DNA from: Acholoe squamosa
Taxonomy: Eukaryota; Annelida; Polychaeta; Phyllodocida; Polynoidae
NCBI GenBank assembly: GCA_949317995.1
Contig: OX439040.1
Span: forward strand, 74,559,972-74,623,971
Reading direction: 5' to 3'
DNA: 64,000 nucleotides
This document shows, one piece after another, positions 47,532 to 58,600 of the stretch (within the stretch, counting starts at the first letter, position 1; each line of letters starts with the position of its first letter). Both the position numbers and the translations under genes were made by a program. The notes beneath the pieces are model-generated. The model searched no databases. It was not told the DNA's origin and saw only the letters and a program-made list of their open reading frames with translations.

Positions 47532-48898
47532 GCTTACCATGAATCAGCATATTTGTTGGTACATTTCTGCACAATGACAAGCAGGAATAGTGCAGCATTC
47601 TTGCATCAAATGAACAAAGTGAATATGTCATGCAAAATGGCTCCTGGTCTGGCCATACTAGGTTTTTAGTAAACAGCTAGGGTTTTGACTGGCAGTGTAG
47701 TAGACTCTGTCCCACTGCTTGGTATTAGCTCTAATCAGGTTATCCAGTGTGTTTTCTATGTCTCCCATGTCAGCACTACTTTCCTTTCTAAAAATGAATT
47801 GCTTCCTGGGTTTCTGGAGAACTGTCCTGTCATGAGAAAAGTGGAAAATATGGCTCCCTGAAAGCATCTTAGGCTGTACAGCTGATGGTGATGGTAAAGG
47901 ACTCTACCATAAAAACCCGCGTATTAGGCATGGCCTATAGACCATTTTAGGCATAGGGGAAAGGGAGCATTGGTGCGTGTAGGTCCTTTAGGGAGAAATT
48001 CTGTGATTTGCACCATTGGCAAAATAGCTAAATTGATGTCATAAATTGATTACTAAAGAAAATATAGGGAGACCTCATATGATTTGTTGCAGACATGTTA
48101 ACCTAAACATGGGTATGTATTGTGTTAGGGTCATTAACATTAAAGGACTATTGATGATTAATCATGATAATGGACGTATTGCCCTCCTATCTCTATAGGG
48201 ATCATTTTGTATCCATCTGTCATATCTTGAATAACAGGTATAAGAGAAGTAGGCCTACAGTCTACCACATTATGTTCTGGAATGAAAAGTATACATTTTC
48301 AACGTTTATTTTCTAGCACTTTTCCTACACAGATAATGTAGGTCTCAGATATTCACCCCACAGCTCTTTTTCAAGACCCATCTGAGCCTTTGTAGTATAC
48401 CTGTCAATGGGTCTTCAACCCTATTGGATAGAAAACCTTTATGAATCCAGAAACTGAGGATGCAGCTTTTACATCGCTGTGGATCATATGACAGTTTATG
48501 GTTTATCGGAGCAAAGGTGAGTACATCCATTTTGAGCTCTGCATTGAGAGATATTAGAGGTGTAGGAAACAAATCTTAATGGTTGGTTGGGGGCAACTGA
48601 AACACCTGGAATCATCAGTTTGTTCGCACTTATGTCCAGGTCCCGATGTTTATAACAAGAAATGACATGTTCAATATAGTGGATTTTGTCTGTGTATTGG
48701 TCTTTGTAATTGTTTCCATAAACTACACATACAAGCCCTGCTTGCTTTGTTACCTCTGGGGTCCCCCAATCCCTGTTCTGTTTTGCACTGCCTGCTCCTT
48801 GGATGATATGATAGCCAAGAGCAAATAAATTGTATTTGCTTAGAAAGAACGATCTTGAATGTTTGTCATGAACATCTGTGTGCTGTCAAAGCTTCTTG
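47532..48898. other. non-coding spacer between the two repeat copies
   Basis: 1,367 bases without a recognised gene or element. If the flanking repeats were LTRs this would be the internal region, but no gag, pol or priming motif is seen. Confidence 0.5.
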
Positions 48899-49624
48899 TT
48901 AGTGGAACTGGTGGACTGTAAGAATCACTTGAGAGAAGTAAAAGAGCAAACGAGAGCCTGACACACAGGGACCAAAGCAATACCCATGGCCTTTATTCAA
49001 GACTTCTATTACAATGAATTTTCTAATTTCAATACACTTGCAGCTCGGGTGCTCATTCAAGACAGCACTCGATCAAAATCCTTGTAAATCTCATTACAAT
49101 AGTACAAAAGTGCCTTTTCTGCGGTGCAACTTAACATGGGGTATTAAAGTAAATTTTCTTTTGTATTTCAGAGTCCACTGAAAGGACCTCTATTTTAGCT
49201 TGTTCTGTCATACAAGATATGCTTTACATTGCATGGTTGGCTCCCCTAGATTATGACAGCCCCGTTAACAGAAACCATGTGCCTCTAGCTAGTGGCACTG
49301 ATCCCATTGGGGCCGTAACACTATGGGAATAAGTGGGTAGTGCTAGAAGCAGGTGATCCGGATCAGGCATCTGCTAGAGGCACATGATCTCCGCGACCCT
49401 CGTTTTGAGTATTAAGTAGGTCAAGAGGTCATGACATCACAAGCAGTGATGGCGGCCAGCTGGCGGCTGGAGTCAGCCACCGGTGTGCTGTTATAGTGGA
49501 ATAATAATGATTCAGGATGAATAGTTAACCAAATAAACATACTCCAAGCTCTAAAAGAATTAGATACAATTGAAGGGCTAATGACACTGTCCCTATGCTG
49601 TCCATCAGTGACTGACGGCCGTCA
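48899..49624. repeat. 725-base dispersed repeat, copy 2
   Basis: Second copy of the unit at 46,807-47,531, with scattered substitutions and small indels. It is followed by TTTGG, while copy 1 is preceded by TTTAG after removal of the shared TG, a near but imperfect duplication. Confidence 0.75.
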
Positions 49625-50454
49625 TTTGGCCGTGAATTGGCATTTTGTTGTGTTTACATCCCTCAGTTTCACCATGCTAGAGGCGGGTGACAATCTGTTC
49701 AGAGGGGTTACCATGACAAGAGCTCAATACATGGTGGGGAACATAATTATGTCCTGATTGCTAATCACCCTGATGTGGGGTAAAGGGGTCATACCACTAG
49801 ATCAGCTTAACTGCCCCTGCGGGAATAGCCACTTTGTAGAGGCCAGGCTATAATCCAGCTAATACTACAATGGAAGGATGTTGTATTGCATCTCTATGTT
49901 CCATATTGAATGGTCATTTGCAAAGTATTTAATTGAATTTGTCATTAATCTTCAATGTGAATAGTGATCATCATTTCAACTTGATGTGCATCATACTTTT
50001 CATTATCATCTGTTTATGACTTGGTAAAAAAACACTGCTCATGTTACCAAAAAAGGAAAATGAACCCAGTGGGCACAACACCACTGATTAGTAGTTGATT
50101 TTGTGCTTCAAGAGGTTGCTAACCATTCAGGCAGTACTCAGTGTTTAACTAAATCCAGCTGCAGATGTAGCCCTTAATAACATGTGACAGTTGTAGACCT
50201 GGATAGCAGCTACAGCTGCAGGGCTATGAAAGGAGGGCATATAAAGAGCTTATAAACTATAGTCATTTGAATGAATAAATATCCCTGCAAAGGAAGTTCT
50301 TATTAGTCAGTGCACTTCTATAGGTTTTTAAGGGTTGCTTTTGGAGTTCCTAATGAGTGTTTCATGTAAGACCTTCTTAGCAGGTGTGAATAAAGGGCTG
50401 CAGACATATAGCTTATTAGTAGCTGGTTAATGAGTGTATTTGTAAGGGCCAAAG
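49625..50454. other. non-coding stretch, no gene recognised
   Basis: AT-rich sequence with no exon-like frame or recognised repeat. Confidence 0.5.
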
Positions 50455-50954
50455 TGAATAAAGTTGTCTGGGTTTTGAACCAGGAATCGATCCGGGGATC
50501 TTTGGATTTGGGCTTCCAATCTCTGTCCAGTGAGCTATCTTGGTGACAGGTAAAGCAATCTTATCCCCACAATCTGATCATGAATATAAAACTTATAATA
50601 AACTTGTGAGAAAATTTTGTAGGCCCTGTTTAGCCCCTCCCCATTGAATGATTCCTGCTCATACTGAATTGCCCCTTCGTTATCTTGTAGTCCCTACAAT
50701 GATGTCAGAGATTGGATCATATCTTAGCACCAACTGCATCACATGCCTTGCTAGCTCAGGTCATAGAGCAATGAACTTTGGATCTGAAGGTGGCAAGTTC
50801 AAGTCCCGGTGAGGACTTTTGTAAACACTAGTAAAGATTGCTTATTTTGATAAGTCAATCTAGTTGCTACAATCTGATCCTGAATATCTATTCATAGTGG
50901 GTTAGGGAGAAAACTGTGTAGGTCCCCTCCCATCCATTCTTGCAAATACTAAAT

Positions 50955-51011
<57 letters not shown>

Positions 51012-51480
51012 CTCTAGTCCCTGGAACCATGTCTAAGAATATATTCTTAGCAAGACACACCCAACCTGTCTCATTAGCTCAGGTCATACAGCATTGGACA
51101 TTGTATTTAAAGGTGGCAATTTCAAGTCCTAGTACGGATTTTCTAGAAATTTTAATTCAGCAGTCTGTCTACCAAAAGGTAGTTGTGTTTAATCACAAAC
51201 ACAACCTGCATCTAAGGCCTGAAAACATTGCTCTTCCTTTTGTCTGTAACGAGTTGAGATTCTAATTTATAGTCCAGGGCTTACCAATTACTGAACCCTT
51301 TAAGAGCTGCTGATGCATGAGTGCATCATGCCTATAAGTTGGCACTGTCATAGGTCTATATCTGAAATAGCATATTTATATTGCCACTTTCAACACCTAC
51401 CTCACTAGCTCAGAAAGGAGAACAAAGGACTCTCAATCGGGATAATACCCGGTTCAAATCCACCAAGGATCAATAAGGAC
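50455..51480. mobile_element. cluster of four tRNA-derived SINE-like copies
   Basis: Four tRNA-like heads with RNA polymerase III promoter boxes. (1) about 50,469-50,552 on the - strand: AGCTCACTGG (box A region) and GGATCGATTCC (box B). (2) about 50,741-50,817 on the + strand: TAGCTCAGGTCATAGAGCA and GTTCAAGTCCC. (3) about 51,066-51,136 on the + strand: TAGCTCAGGTCATA and a decayed TTTCAAGTCC. (4) about 51,400-51,472 on the + strand: TAGCTCAG and GGTTCAAATCC. Copies 1 and 2 share a body (ACAATCTGATCNTGAATAT, then GTGTAGG- or TGTAGGCCC-like). None folds into a proper tRNA acceptor stem, so they are SINEs and not tRNA genes. An (AT)n run (50,959-51,009) separates copies 2 and 3. Confidence 0.6.
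50959..51009. repeat. (AT)n microsatellite
   Basis: About 50 bases of AT dinucleotide, seen directly. Confidence 0.95.
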
Positions 51481-52486
51481 ACTGAAACCAGGATTGCACA
51501 AGCTATTCATGAACTACTTACACAGGCATAAGACGTTGAATATTCTAATATCTGAAATCATTGTGTACATGAAATAATGGGCATTTGTAGTGTTCAACAA
51601 ACCACTCATCTGTAGGCCTTAATATGCCCTACAGCTTAGTAGTTTAATAAGAGCAACAAATGCAGGGCTGTTTGTAAACCCTTTATAAGCCCTACGATGT
51701 AGGGCTGATTAGTCACATAATAAGTGGGGTTGTGCCCACTAGGAAAGGGAGGGGAACAATGCCCATGCTATAAAAAAAGCTCAAGCTATATCACCTAACT
51801 TCTACTACTCCACAAGCCACCATGACTTGGTCCCTAGCTTCATGTAACACCCATAGCACTTTTTAGTGAGTTGATATGAGGTTTTATAGCTGTGTGATAA
51901 TTATGCTGATTGATATGTAATGTTTCTGGAGGGGTCTGACTGATCTTCCCTAATGAGGGCCCGTTTGATGTTGAGACTGCCCCAGGTGCAGTCAGTATGG
52001 GAAGAGATATGACGATGACTGAAGCCATATTGAGGCTCATAACGTATAATACCCCCTCCTTGTCTTCCAACTCAAGAGATTTCTCTCTGAAAGATTACTG
52101 CTCTCCTCCCTCCCTCGCTTCTCTTCCCAATACAAATATGTCTCCCTCCCTTCTAAATGATCAAATGATCCAAAGGATCCCCCCTCTCTGATCTAAATCT
52201 TTCATTTGATCCTGCCCTGTATTCTTCCTCCACCTGTGTAGCTGTCGAGTCTTCACAGAATTTGCTATTTTCCCAAAGCATCCACTGTCCCAAGTGGGGC
52301 AACAGTTAAGACAAGTGATTCATGACAAAAAGCACCACAAATCAGTTTCGTAAAGCAATCTACTCAGATTCATTTCCCCAGGACTCAGCAGATTTCCTGT
52401 GATGTGGCAAGAAAGGAATTCCCACTGCAAAACGAGAAATGGCTAAATCAATATTTCTTTGTTAGTTGTTAAACTTACTGAAGGTT

Positions 52487-52668
52487 TCGATTCTCCAATT
52501 TGAAAGGTAACAGCACTGAGTATAGAAGACTTACTTACAATTTAAAAGTGTGTGATGATGGAGTAAGAACAGCTCTGCTAGGAAAAGGTCCACCATGCAA
52601 CTATTGCCAGATGAAGAGACCGATACAAGGGAGGATGAGAACTACAATACAGGCAGATGGCAGTGAAA
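52487..52668 (+). CDS. candidate host exon A
   Basis: The frame is open from about 52,487 and ends at a donor (GTGAAA then GTATGT at 52,669). The translation includes YNLKVCDDGVRTALLGKGPP, CNYCQMKRPIQG and RMRTTIQADGSE, with balanced composition and a CxxC pair that looks protein-like in an AT-rich background. The acceptor is uncertain (ACTGAAG or TTTGAAAG). With an acceptor at 52,838 the frame continues into exon B. I do not recognise the family. Confidence rests on composition and on the neighbouring exon. Confidence 0.42.
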
Positions 52669-52826
52669 GTATGTTAACCAAATATGCAAGCCATAAAGGG
52701 TTTATGATGGAAATGCTAATACTCCTTGAATAACCAAACCAGATTATCATGTAATGGAAGCCATCAATTTGATGATTTGGAGATAAATGTGATTTCACCA
52801 GATGTTTTTTCCTTTTGTTACAACAG

Positions 52827-52970
52827 ACCGCAAATGGAGATTTGATAACAGTAATTTACGGTAATAAATGCATCTGGCTGGAATGGTCAAAAACAGATGG
52901 GAGCAGAAAAGGAGGAGGAAACATGATAGATCCTGCCAATTGGATGGCACGGTTTCTCGATGATGCCCTG
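52827..52970 (+). CDS. candidate host exon B
   Basis: Strong splice borders: a pyrimidine tract ending CCTTTTGTTACAACAG before 52,827 and a consensus donor (CCCTG then GTGAGC) at 52,971. The 144 bases between are exactly 48 open codons encoding a peptide with ITVIYGNKCIWLEWSKTDGS and NMIDPANWMARFLDDAL, rich in Trp and well balanced, unlike chance AT-rich frames. If joined to exon A in frame, the acceptor at 52,838 (ATGGAG) would be used instead. No family is recognised. This is the most convincing host exon in the window. Confidence 0.5.
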
Positions 52971-53314
52971 GTGAGCAACTTTCAAGGACGGCGTTCATGC
53001 AAAATGCTTATTCTGTGTGGGTGATACAATCCCAGAGGGTTGGCCTCATACTGGTCAGCAGATCCACCAGCACTTCATTGTTGTATTCTAACACCCAGTG
53101 AGCGTGGTGCACCTTACAGAGGGGGAAAAAAACAATATTTTCCTTTACTTTTTCTCATGCTGCATGCCATTTTGTGCCAAAAGTCAAGCCTGAAATAAGT
53201 TGGCCATCAATATTTTCAGTCAGACTGTTCGAATATTTGTGAATTTATGTGAAAATAACATGATTGTATCCCCTGTCCTGCATTGCTTTCAGCTAATAAT
53301 GGCTTGCAGTACAA

Positions 53315-53317
<3 letters not shown>

Positions 53318-53372
<55 letters not shown>
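53318..53372. repeat. (AT)n microsatellite
   Basis: About 55 bases of AT dinucleotide, seen directly. Confidence 0.95.
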
Positions 53373-53373
<1 letters not shown>

Positions 53374-54736
53374 CCCTATTCACCCCTGATTTTACAGTGA
53401 TGCTTCTGGCATCATGGTCCATTCATGTAGGCCTTGACAGCCTACTTGTAAGGACTTCATGCCTACATCAATCCCACCCTGGAGGGTTAATGCTCTTCAT
53501 GAGGGTCAGATTCATACAACAATGAAATATATATGCTGGCAAACAGATTCCAGAATATCATTGGTGATACATACCAGCCAATTTGATGGTGCATCCATGT
53601 ATTTGTGGCCTCTTAAGGAGTAGATAATTTGTTTGGGCACTGCTGTTTTATGCCTCTTCTGGCTAATGTATGGAGATGATGGTTCCTCTGTCCCCTCTTT
53701 AGTATACAGTCATTATAATGATGTATGAACACGCTGGTTACCATCTGTGCTCTATGATGGTATATGTACACTGCCTCATGTTAAACACTGACATTTTATA
53801 TAATGAGATACAAGGACAATGACCCCCTATACACACAAACAGATTTGTGTCCTCATTATGAGAAGCAGTATATTAGACTGTAGAAAGGAAATGTCTTCAA
53901 AATAACAATAAAATCCTTGTCCAAAATTGGTCAAACATGCATCTTTTTTTTTTCACAGAGATTCCTCTTAATGCTTCATTGTAGAAACTATATTCTGCTT
54001 CACTACAATTGTATGGTTCATTAAACAGTTTAAGAATCCCTGGTAGATTGAACCATTATTTCCCAGAGTGTAGACCCAAACATCAATGAAAATCATCTCT
54101 TTTCGTGTAACGATGGTCACATTTATAATCTATGTCCATAGCAGACCAGCTGGAAATGCTCATATCACCCTTAAATTTGGTATGCTTATACTTACAATAG
54201 TTACCAATGTACATGCCAAAAAGAAATATCCTCTCTCAAAAACTTCTAAATCTATGGATGATCTCAAATTTTTGAAATTTTGAAAATTTGTTGATTTCAT
54301 CCCAACCTTTCTGCACTTTTCTATAACAACACTAAAATACCTTCTATTCGCCTGAATATCACTCTGAATTATATTTAGGGTTTGTACTATGTAAATCAAG
54401 CAATTGTACACTTATTGTACAGTATATCTCATCTGTTGCCCCCCTAACTTTACTCATTCATCACGTATAAATGTGACCATCGTTACACGATGTATATGAC
54501 ATAGTAATAGCATGGATATAACCATTTTCCCTTGTCATAAGACCTTTACACTCACAACATTTGTAGTAAACAGGTTGGGAAACTGATTTAACCAGATATT
54601 TATATACTTTGAACCCCGAAAGGGTGAGCACCATGCGTTGAAACGCGGAAATGCTGGATTTTTCACCACTTTTTGCAAGTTCGGACGGACATTGGACCAG
54701 GACAAAATATAATTACCACACTCTATATACCTCTAT

Positions 54737-55018
54737 TCAATGCCCAAAGTAGTCTATGAACAGCATAAACATCAACAGATACCATGTGATCACTATATAT
54801 TCCATGGTAGGCCTTCTACTAGACACTACCCAAAGTATACCTTTCAGTGCATAAATGTGACCATCGTTACAGGATGTATATGACATAGTAATAGCATGGA
54901 TATAACCATTTTCCCTTGTCATAAGACCTTTACACTCACAACATTTGTAGTAAACAGGTTGGGAAACTGATTTAACCAGATATTTACATACTTTGAACCC
55001 CGAAAGGGTGAGCACCAT
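54737..55018 (-). CDS. repeat-encoded Cys/His-rich small frame (93 aa)
   Basis: The frame spans the junction of repeat copies 1 and 2. Residues about 9-56 read VCKYLVKSVSQPVYYKCCEC, KGLMTRENGYIHAIT and TSCNDGHIY. The C-x2-C, later C and H spacing recalls a small zinc finger of the FLYWCH/WRKY-GCM1 kind, but the match is loose. The tail after ALK is low-value sequence, and a possible donor (GTATAC) follows ALK. The last part of the finger, CNDGH, is encoded by the 14-mer itself. An equivalent frame occurs at 55,121-55,402, and a shorter one with Tyr for the first Cys in the first copy. It may be an exon, an independent small gene, or simply a by-product of the repeat. Confidence 0.3.
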   Translation of the reverse strand: MVLTLSGFKVCKYLVKSVSQPVYYKCCECKGLMTRENGYIHAITMSYTSCNDGHIYALKGILWVVSSRRPTMEYIVITWYLLMFMLFIDYFGH

Positions 55019-55120
55019 GCGTTGAAACGCGGAAATGCTGGATTTTTCACCACTTTTTGCAAGTTCGGACGGACATTGGACCAGGACAAAATATAATTAC
55101 CACACTCTATATACCTCTAT

Positions 55121-55402
55121 TCAATGCCCAAAGTAGTCTATGAACAGCATAAACATCAACAGATACCATGCGATCACTCTATTTTCCATGGTAGGCCTTC
55201 TACTAGACACTACCCAAAGTATACATTTCAGTGCATAAATGTGACCATCGTTACACGATGTATATGACATAGTAATAGCATGGATATAACCATTTTCCCT
55301 TGTCATAAGACCTTTACACTCACAACATTTGTAGTAAACAGGTTGGGAAACTGATTTAACCAGATATTTACATACTTTGAACCCCGAAAGGGTGAGCACC
55401 AT
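55121..55402 (-). CDS. repeat-encoded Cys/His-rich small frame, second copy (93 aa)
   Basis: Nearly identical to the frame at 54,737-55,018: the finger-like part is the same, with one change after it (ALKC for ALKG) and a few in the tail. Keeping the frame open and the Cys/His positions unchanged in both copies is compatible with coding, but the copies are too young to be informative. Confidence 0.3.
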   Translation of the reverse strand: MVLTLSGFKVCKYLVKSVSQPVYYKCCECKGLMTRENGYIHAITMSYTSCNDGHIYALKCILWVVSSRRPTMENRVIAWYLLMFMLFIDYFGH

Positions 55403-55625
55403 GCGTTGAAACGCGGAAATGCTAGTTTTTTTACCACTTTTTGCAAGTTCGGAAGGACGTTGGACCAGGACAAAATATAATTACCACACTCTATACACCT
55501 CTATTCAATGCCCAACGATGTCTAGCATGTAAATTAAATATAAAATATCCCTGACATACACATCAGAGTCTGTTATACTGTATCAACTATACATAAAATA
55601 AAAGTGACCATCGTTACCGTTAAAG

Positions 55626-58600
55626 CTATTTATATCTGTTGAAGGCCTCTTCTATGGCATCTAGGGTTTTGTGTGGTATCCGGACCGAGTTCTGCTTCCG
55701 CTTAGTTGTGCCCAATGCCTTGGGAGGGTTAATTTTACCCAGGATCTCCCAGTCCCGCATCCACAGCTCGTCCTTTATCCTCGGCCAAACAAATTCATTT
55801 GAGTCCTGTTTGCGGTTGAGAAAGCGCACCTCGTACTGCTTTTCCTCCCTTTGCAGCACCTGTCCCATGAACACTTCATTGTCGTACACACATGCCACAT
55901 AAGATCCATTGGCATAGCGGGACAGCTTTCGGATCAAAGGCTGTGGGGGGTCAAGTGGTGCGACATTAGGACCTGGTACAGGGAGGTCGGCAGCCTGTGC
56001 AGCGCGCTCTGGTAGCTCCTCCTGCGCTACACCAGGACTTACAGGTGCTTCATTCCGTGCAGCGCGCTCCGGTAGCTCCTCCTGCGCTACTACGGGGTTG
56101 TCGGCAGCAGTCGGCTCCGTTGGTTCGTCCCGTGCAGCGTGCTCCGTTTGCTCCGCCTGTGCTACAACGGGGGGATTCTGTGAGCGAGTTGCTCGTGCAG
56201 CGTCGGCAGCAGGCTTCTTCTTGGGGAACTTTAGCTCATGCACCTTCCAACCCGAACACCCACGCTGCGATTCACAGTCCTTCCAGCAACACTCCTTGAA
56301 GCAGGATGTTTCACGGACAGCCAAGGAACGCCCTTTCTGAACTGGAACTGCAGCGTGCACCCCCAGTGTACCGTACAAGCTATCATCAGCTTTCACTTGA
56401 TTAAGGGTCTTACGGGCAAGGGCGACGTCTTCCAGGGGAATGCACTCATAGTACATCTTGTTGGGCTGGTCCCTGTTGACGAGGTTGTTCGGGTTGTTCC
56501 CGATGCGAGCAAAGTCTGCTGCGTCCTTGATCTTGTATTGACGCTGCACAGCCCAGTCGGCGTTTCGCTTGGCAGCGGCACCAATTCCGTCACACGGACC
56601 CTTCCCGTGGCCACTCTCGAAGTATGTCCAGGTTGCCCTGTACTTCTTGAGCAGCTCCTCATGTCGACACAAGATCGAGAATATCGATATGTTTCGATAT
56701 TGGGAGCTCGGAGAGTCCGAAACATAGTGCAGCATTCCAACCCTCCCAGGTAGGTTCCTCTCAATGAACCGAACTATGGCCTGAAGGAAGGCAAGGATGG
56801 CACCTGCATCGTGCTTTCTGTCATCCGTCAACAATGCCAGCGAGCGGTGCTTAGTTTCACCTGTGTCCTGCTCCCTGTAGTGGATCACCACTGGATGCAG
56901 TGTCACAGGCTCCTTAGCATAGTAAGTACTCTGCGGGCTCTCGGGGTAAGTGACAATCCAATTTTCGGCGAAATCCATTTGGATGGAACACTCTTCGAAT
57001 GACATAGTCGCACGTAGCTCCCGCACTACTCGATGCTGCGTTCGGGCCCTCTCAGAATGATCGAGGATCGTCGAAAACTCCTCCACCATGTCCGCGATGA
57101 ACTTTTTCTTTGTTTTGGTTTCGGGAACAAGGCGGAGTTTCTTCGTGAACTTCTTATCCTTTGGGGGCCCGATCGGAACATCTATTAGCTTCCACGTCTC
57201 GCATACAACATCTTCCTGTACAACCGTGGTGTTCAACTTCAGTTTGAACTCATCCGCGGTACTCGCACGTACGACGGTATCAGGCAGTTGTTTGATACCG
57301 ACCGCACGGAGCCTCAGCGCAAAGTTTTGATGTTTTTGGCAAAGGCATTCCGAGGTGCTAGTGAACGATACAGGTACAATGTACCTGTTAGCATGACGCA
57401 CACCATTGAAGAAGGCCAAAGAGCAGGTGTGCGTCGGGTTCATCTCATTGTACCGCTCACGAAGAACGTACAGGAACTCATTGAGGACGACGGTTTGGTG
57501 CTTCACTCCTTTTATTGTCCGGGTCTGTTTTTTGCCGGCAAGCTTTGTTGAGTTCTCAGGGTCGAGGAGGAACTCCAACACTCGCTGCCGACGTTCAGTA
57601 TCATAGGCAGAGTTTTTGCGTGGATTGGGAGGTGGTGATGTTAGAGACTTGCGGGTGATAGCAAGGTCTTCTGCTAATTTAGATGCCAAGCGTTGCTGCT
57701 TGAGATCATCCACCTTACCCAGCTGTTTGAAGGCCTTAACCCGTGCACGGAGTGGAAGGCTTTTGAATCCCTCCGTCAGCAGTTTGTAGGCCTTCACTGT
57801 TACTTCATCAGCTGGAAGTACTGCTGGCGGATGTTCAGGTGCACCCTCAGGCGCTTCAGGAGGTTCAGCAGGTTCGTCTGGCACTCCAACACTTAAGTCA
57901 GCTACCTGCTGTTTGAGGGTTGCTAACTTGGCGTTGAGTAACCGGTTCTTGTAACGCAGCCGGTTCTTCCTCGGGGTGTGTGGACCACCTTCGGGACTGT
58001 AAAGGAGAGGTTGATAGGGATTAGAACCAATGTAACATTTGTAGTAAAACTGCAAATTTGATTCACCAGAATGTAAATTTCAGAGTTAGATCAAATTCAA
58101 AAAGGAGAATTCAAGTAACCATAACCAGAAACTTTAAAGTAAACATTAAAGTAAGCACCTAGTAACTAAAGTAACCAGACAACCAAGGAAAGAAGCAATT
58201 AAGCAGCAACCCAACTAGGAACTATTTTACCACTACTATACAATTACATTTGTCACACTCATTTTTTGCTGAGCACGTTGCGGGCGGAACGAAGAGCCAC
58301 ATCACTGTAAATCATCATTCAAAAGTAAGAATAATTAAACATCAATCAAACAAGTTTATATACAATGTATGTGTTTGTTATTTAACAAATGCTATGGGTC
58401 ATTCAAATAATGTTAAAGGGGGGAATATGTTCTAAATACTCACCGAAGGTCCTTGGCCATCTGCGGGGTAATGGGATCATCGCCCTTGATGCGCGGCGAC
58501 TGCCTGGTACTGGGTTTGGCCTTAGCAGCTGCTTCTCTGCGAGGACGCTTGGGGGCCCGCTCCTCCCCGCTGTCCGATGACAGCAGCATCGGGTCGGCGG

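Larger units (their letters stand above)
51481..54106. other. mostly non-coding stretch holding two candidate exons
   Basis: Outside the candidate exons at 52,487-52,970 and the AT run at 53,318-53,372, no gene or named element is recognised. A C/T-rich patch near 52,075-52,160 (CTCCTCCCTCCC type) is simple sequence. Confidence 0.5.
54473..55515. repeat. 384-base tandem repeat, about 2.7 copies
   Basis: Copies start at 54,473, 54,857 and 55,241 (exact 384-base spacing), each beginning with the reverse 14-mer. The third runs to about 55,515, after which the sequence diverges. Copies differ at only a few positions. 384 is 128 codons, and each copy encodes, on the - strand, the same Cys/His-rich peptide. 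The array ends about 110 bases from the stop codon of the DDE-like gene on the same strand. Confidence 0.95.

Noticed and set aside
46807-49624. A definite LTR retrotransposon bounded by the 725-base repeats
   Set aside because: No primer-binding site, polypurine tract or coding part; flanking bases (TTTAG and TTTGG) do not match exactly.
50741-50817. Possible tRNA gene
   Set aside because: Box A and box B are present, but no acceptor stem or anticodon loop can be formed; a SINE head explains it better.
56238-56753. 171-codon + strand frame opposite the DDE-like gene
   Set aside because: Shadow of the well-supported - strand exon 3.
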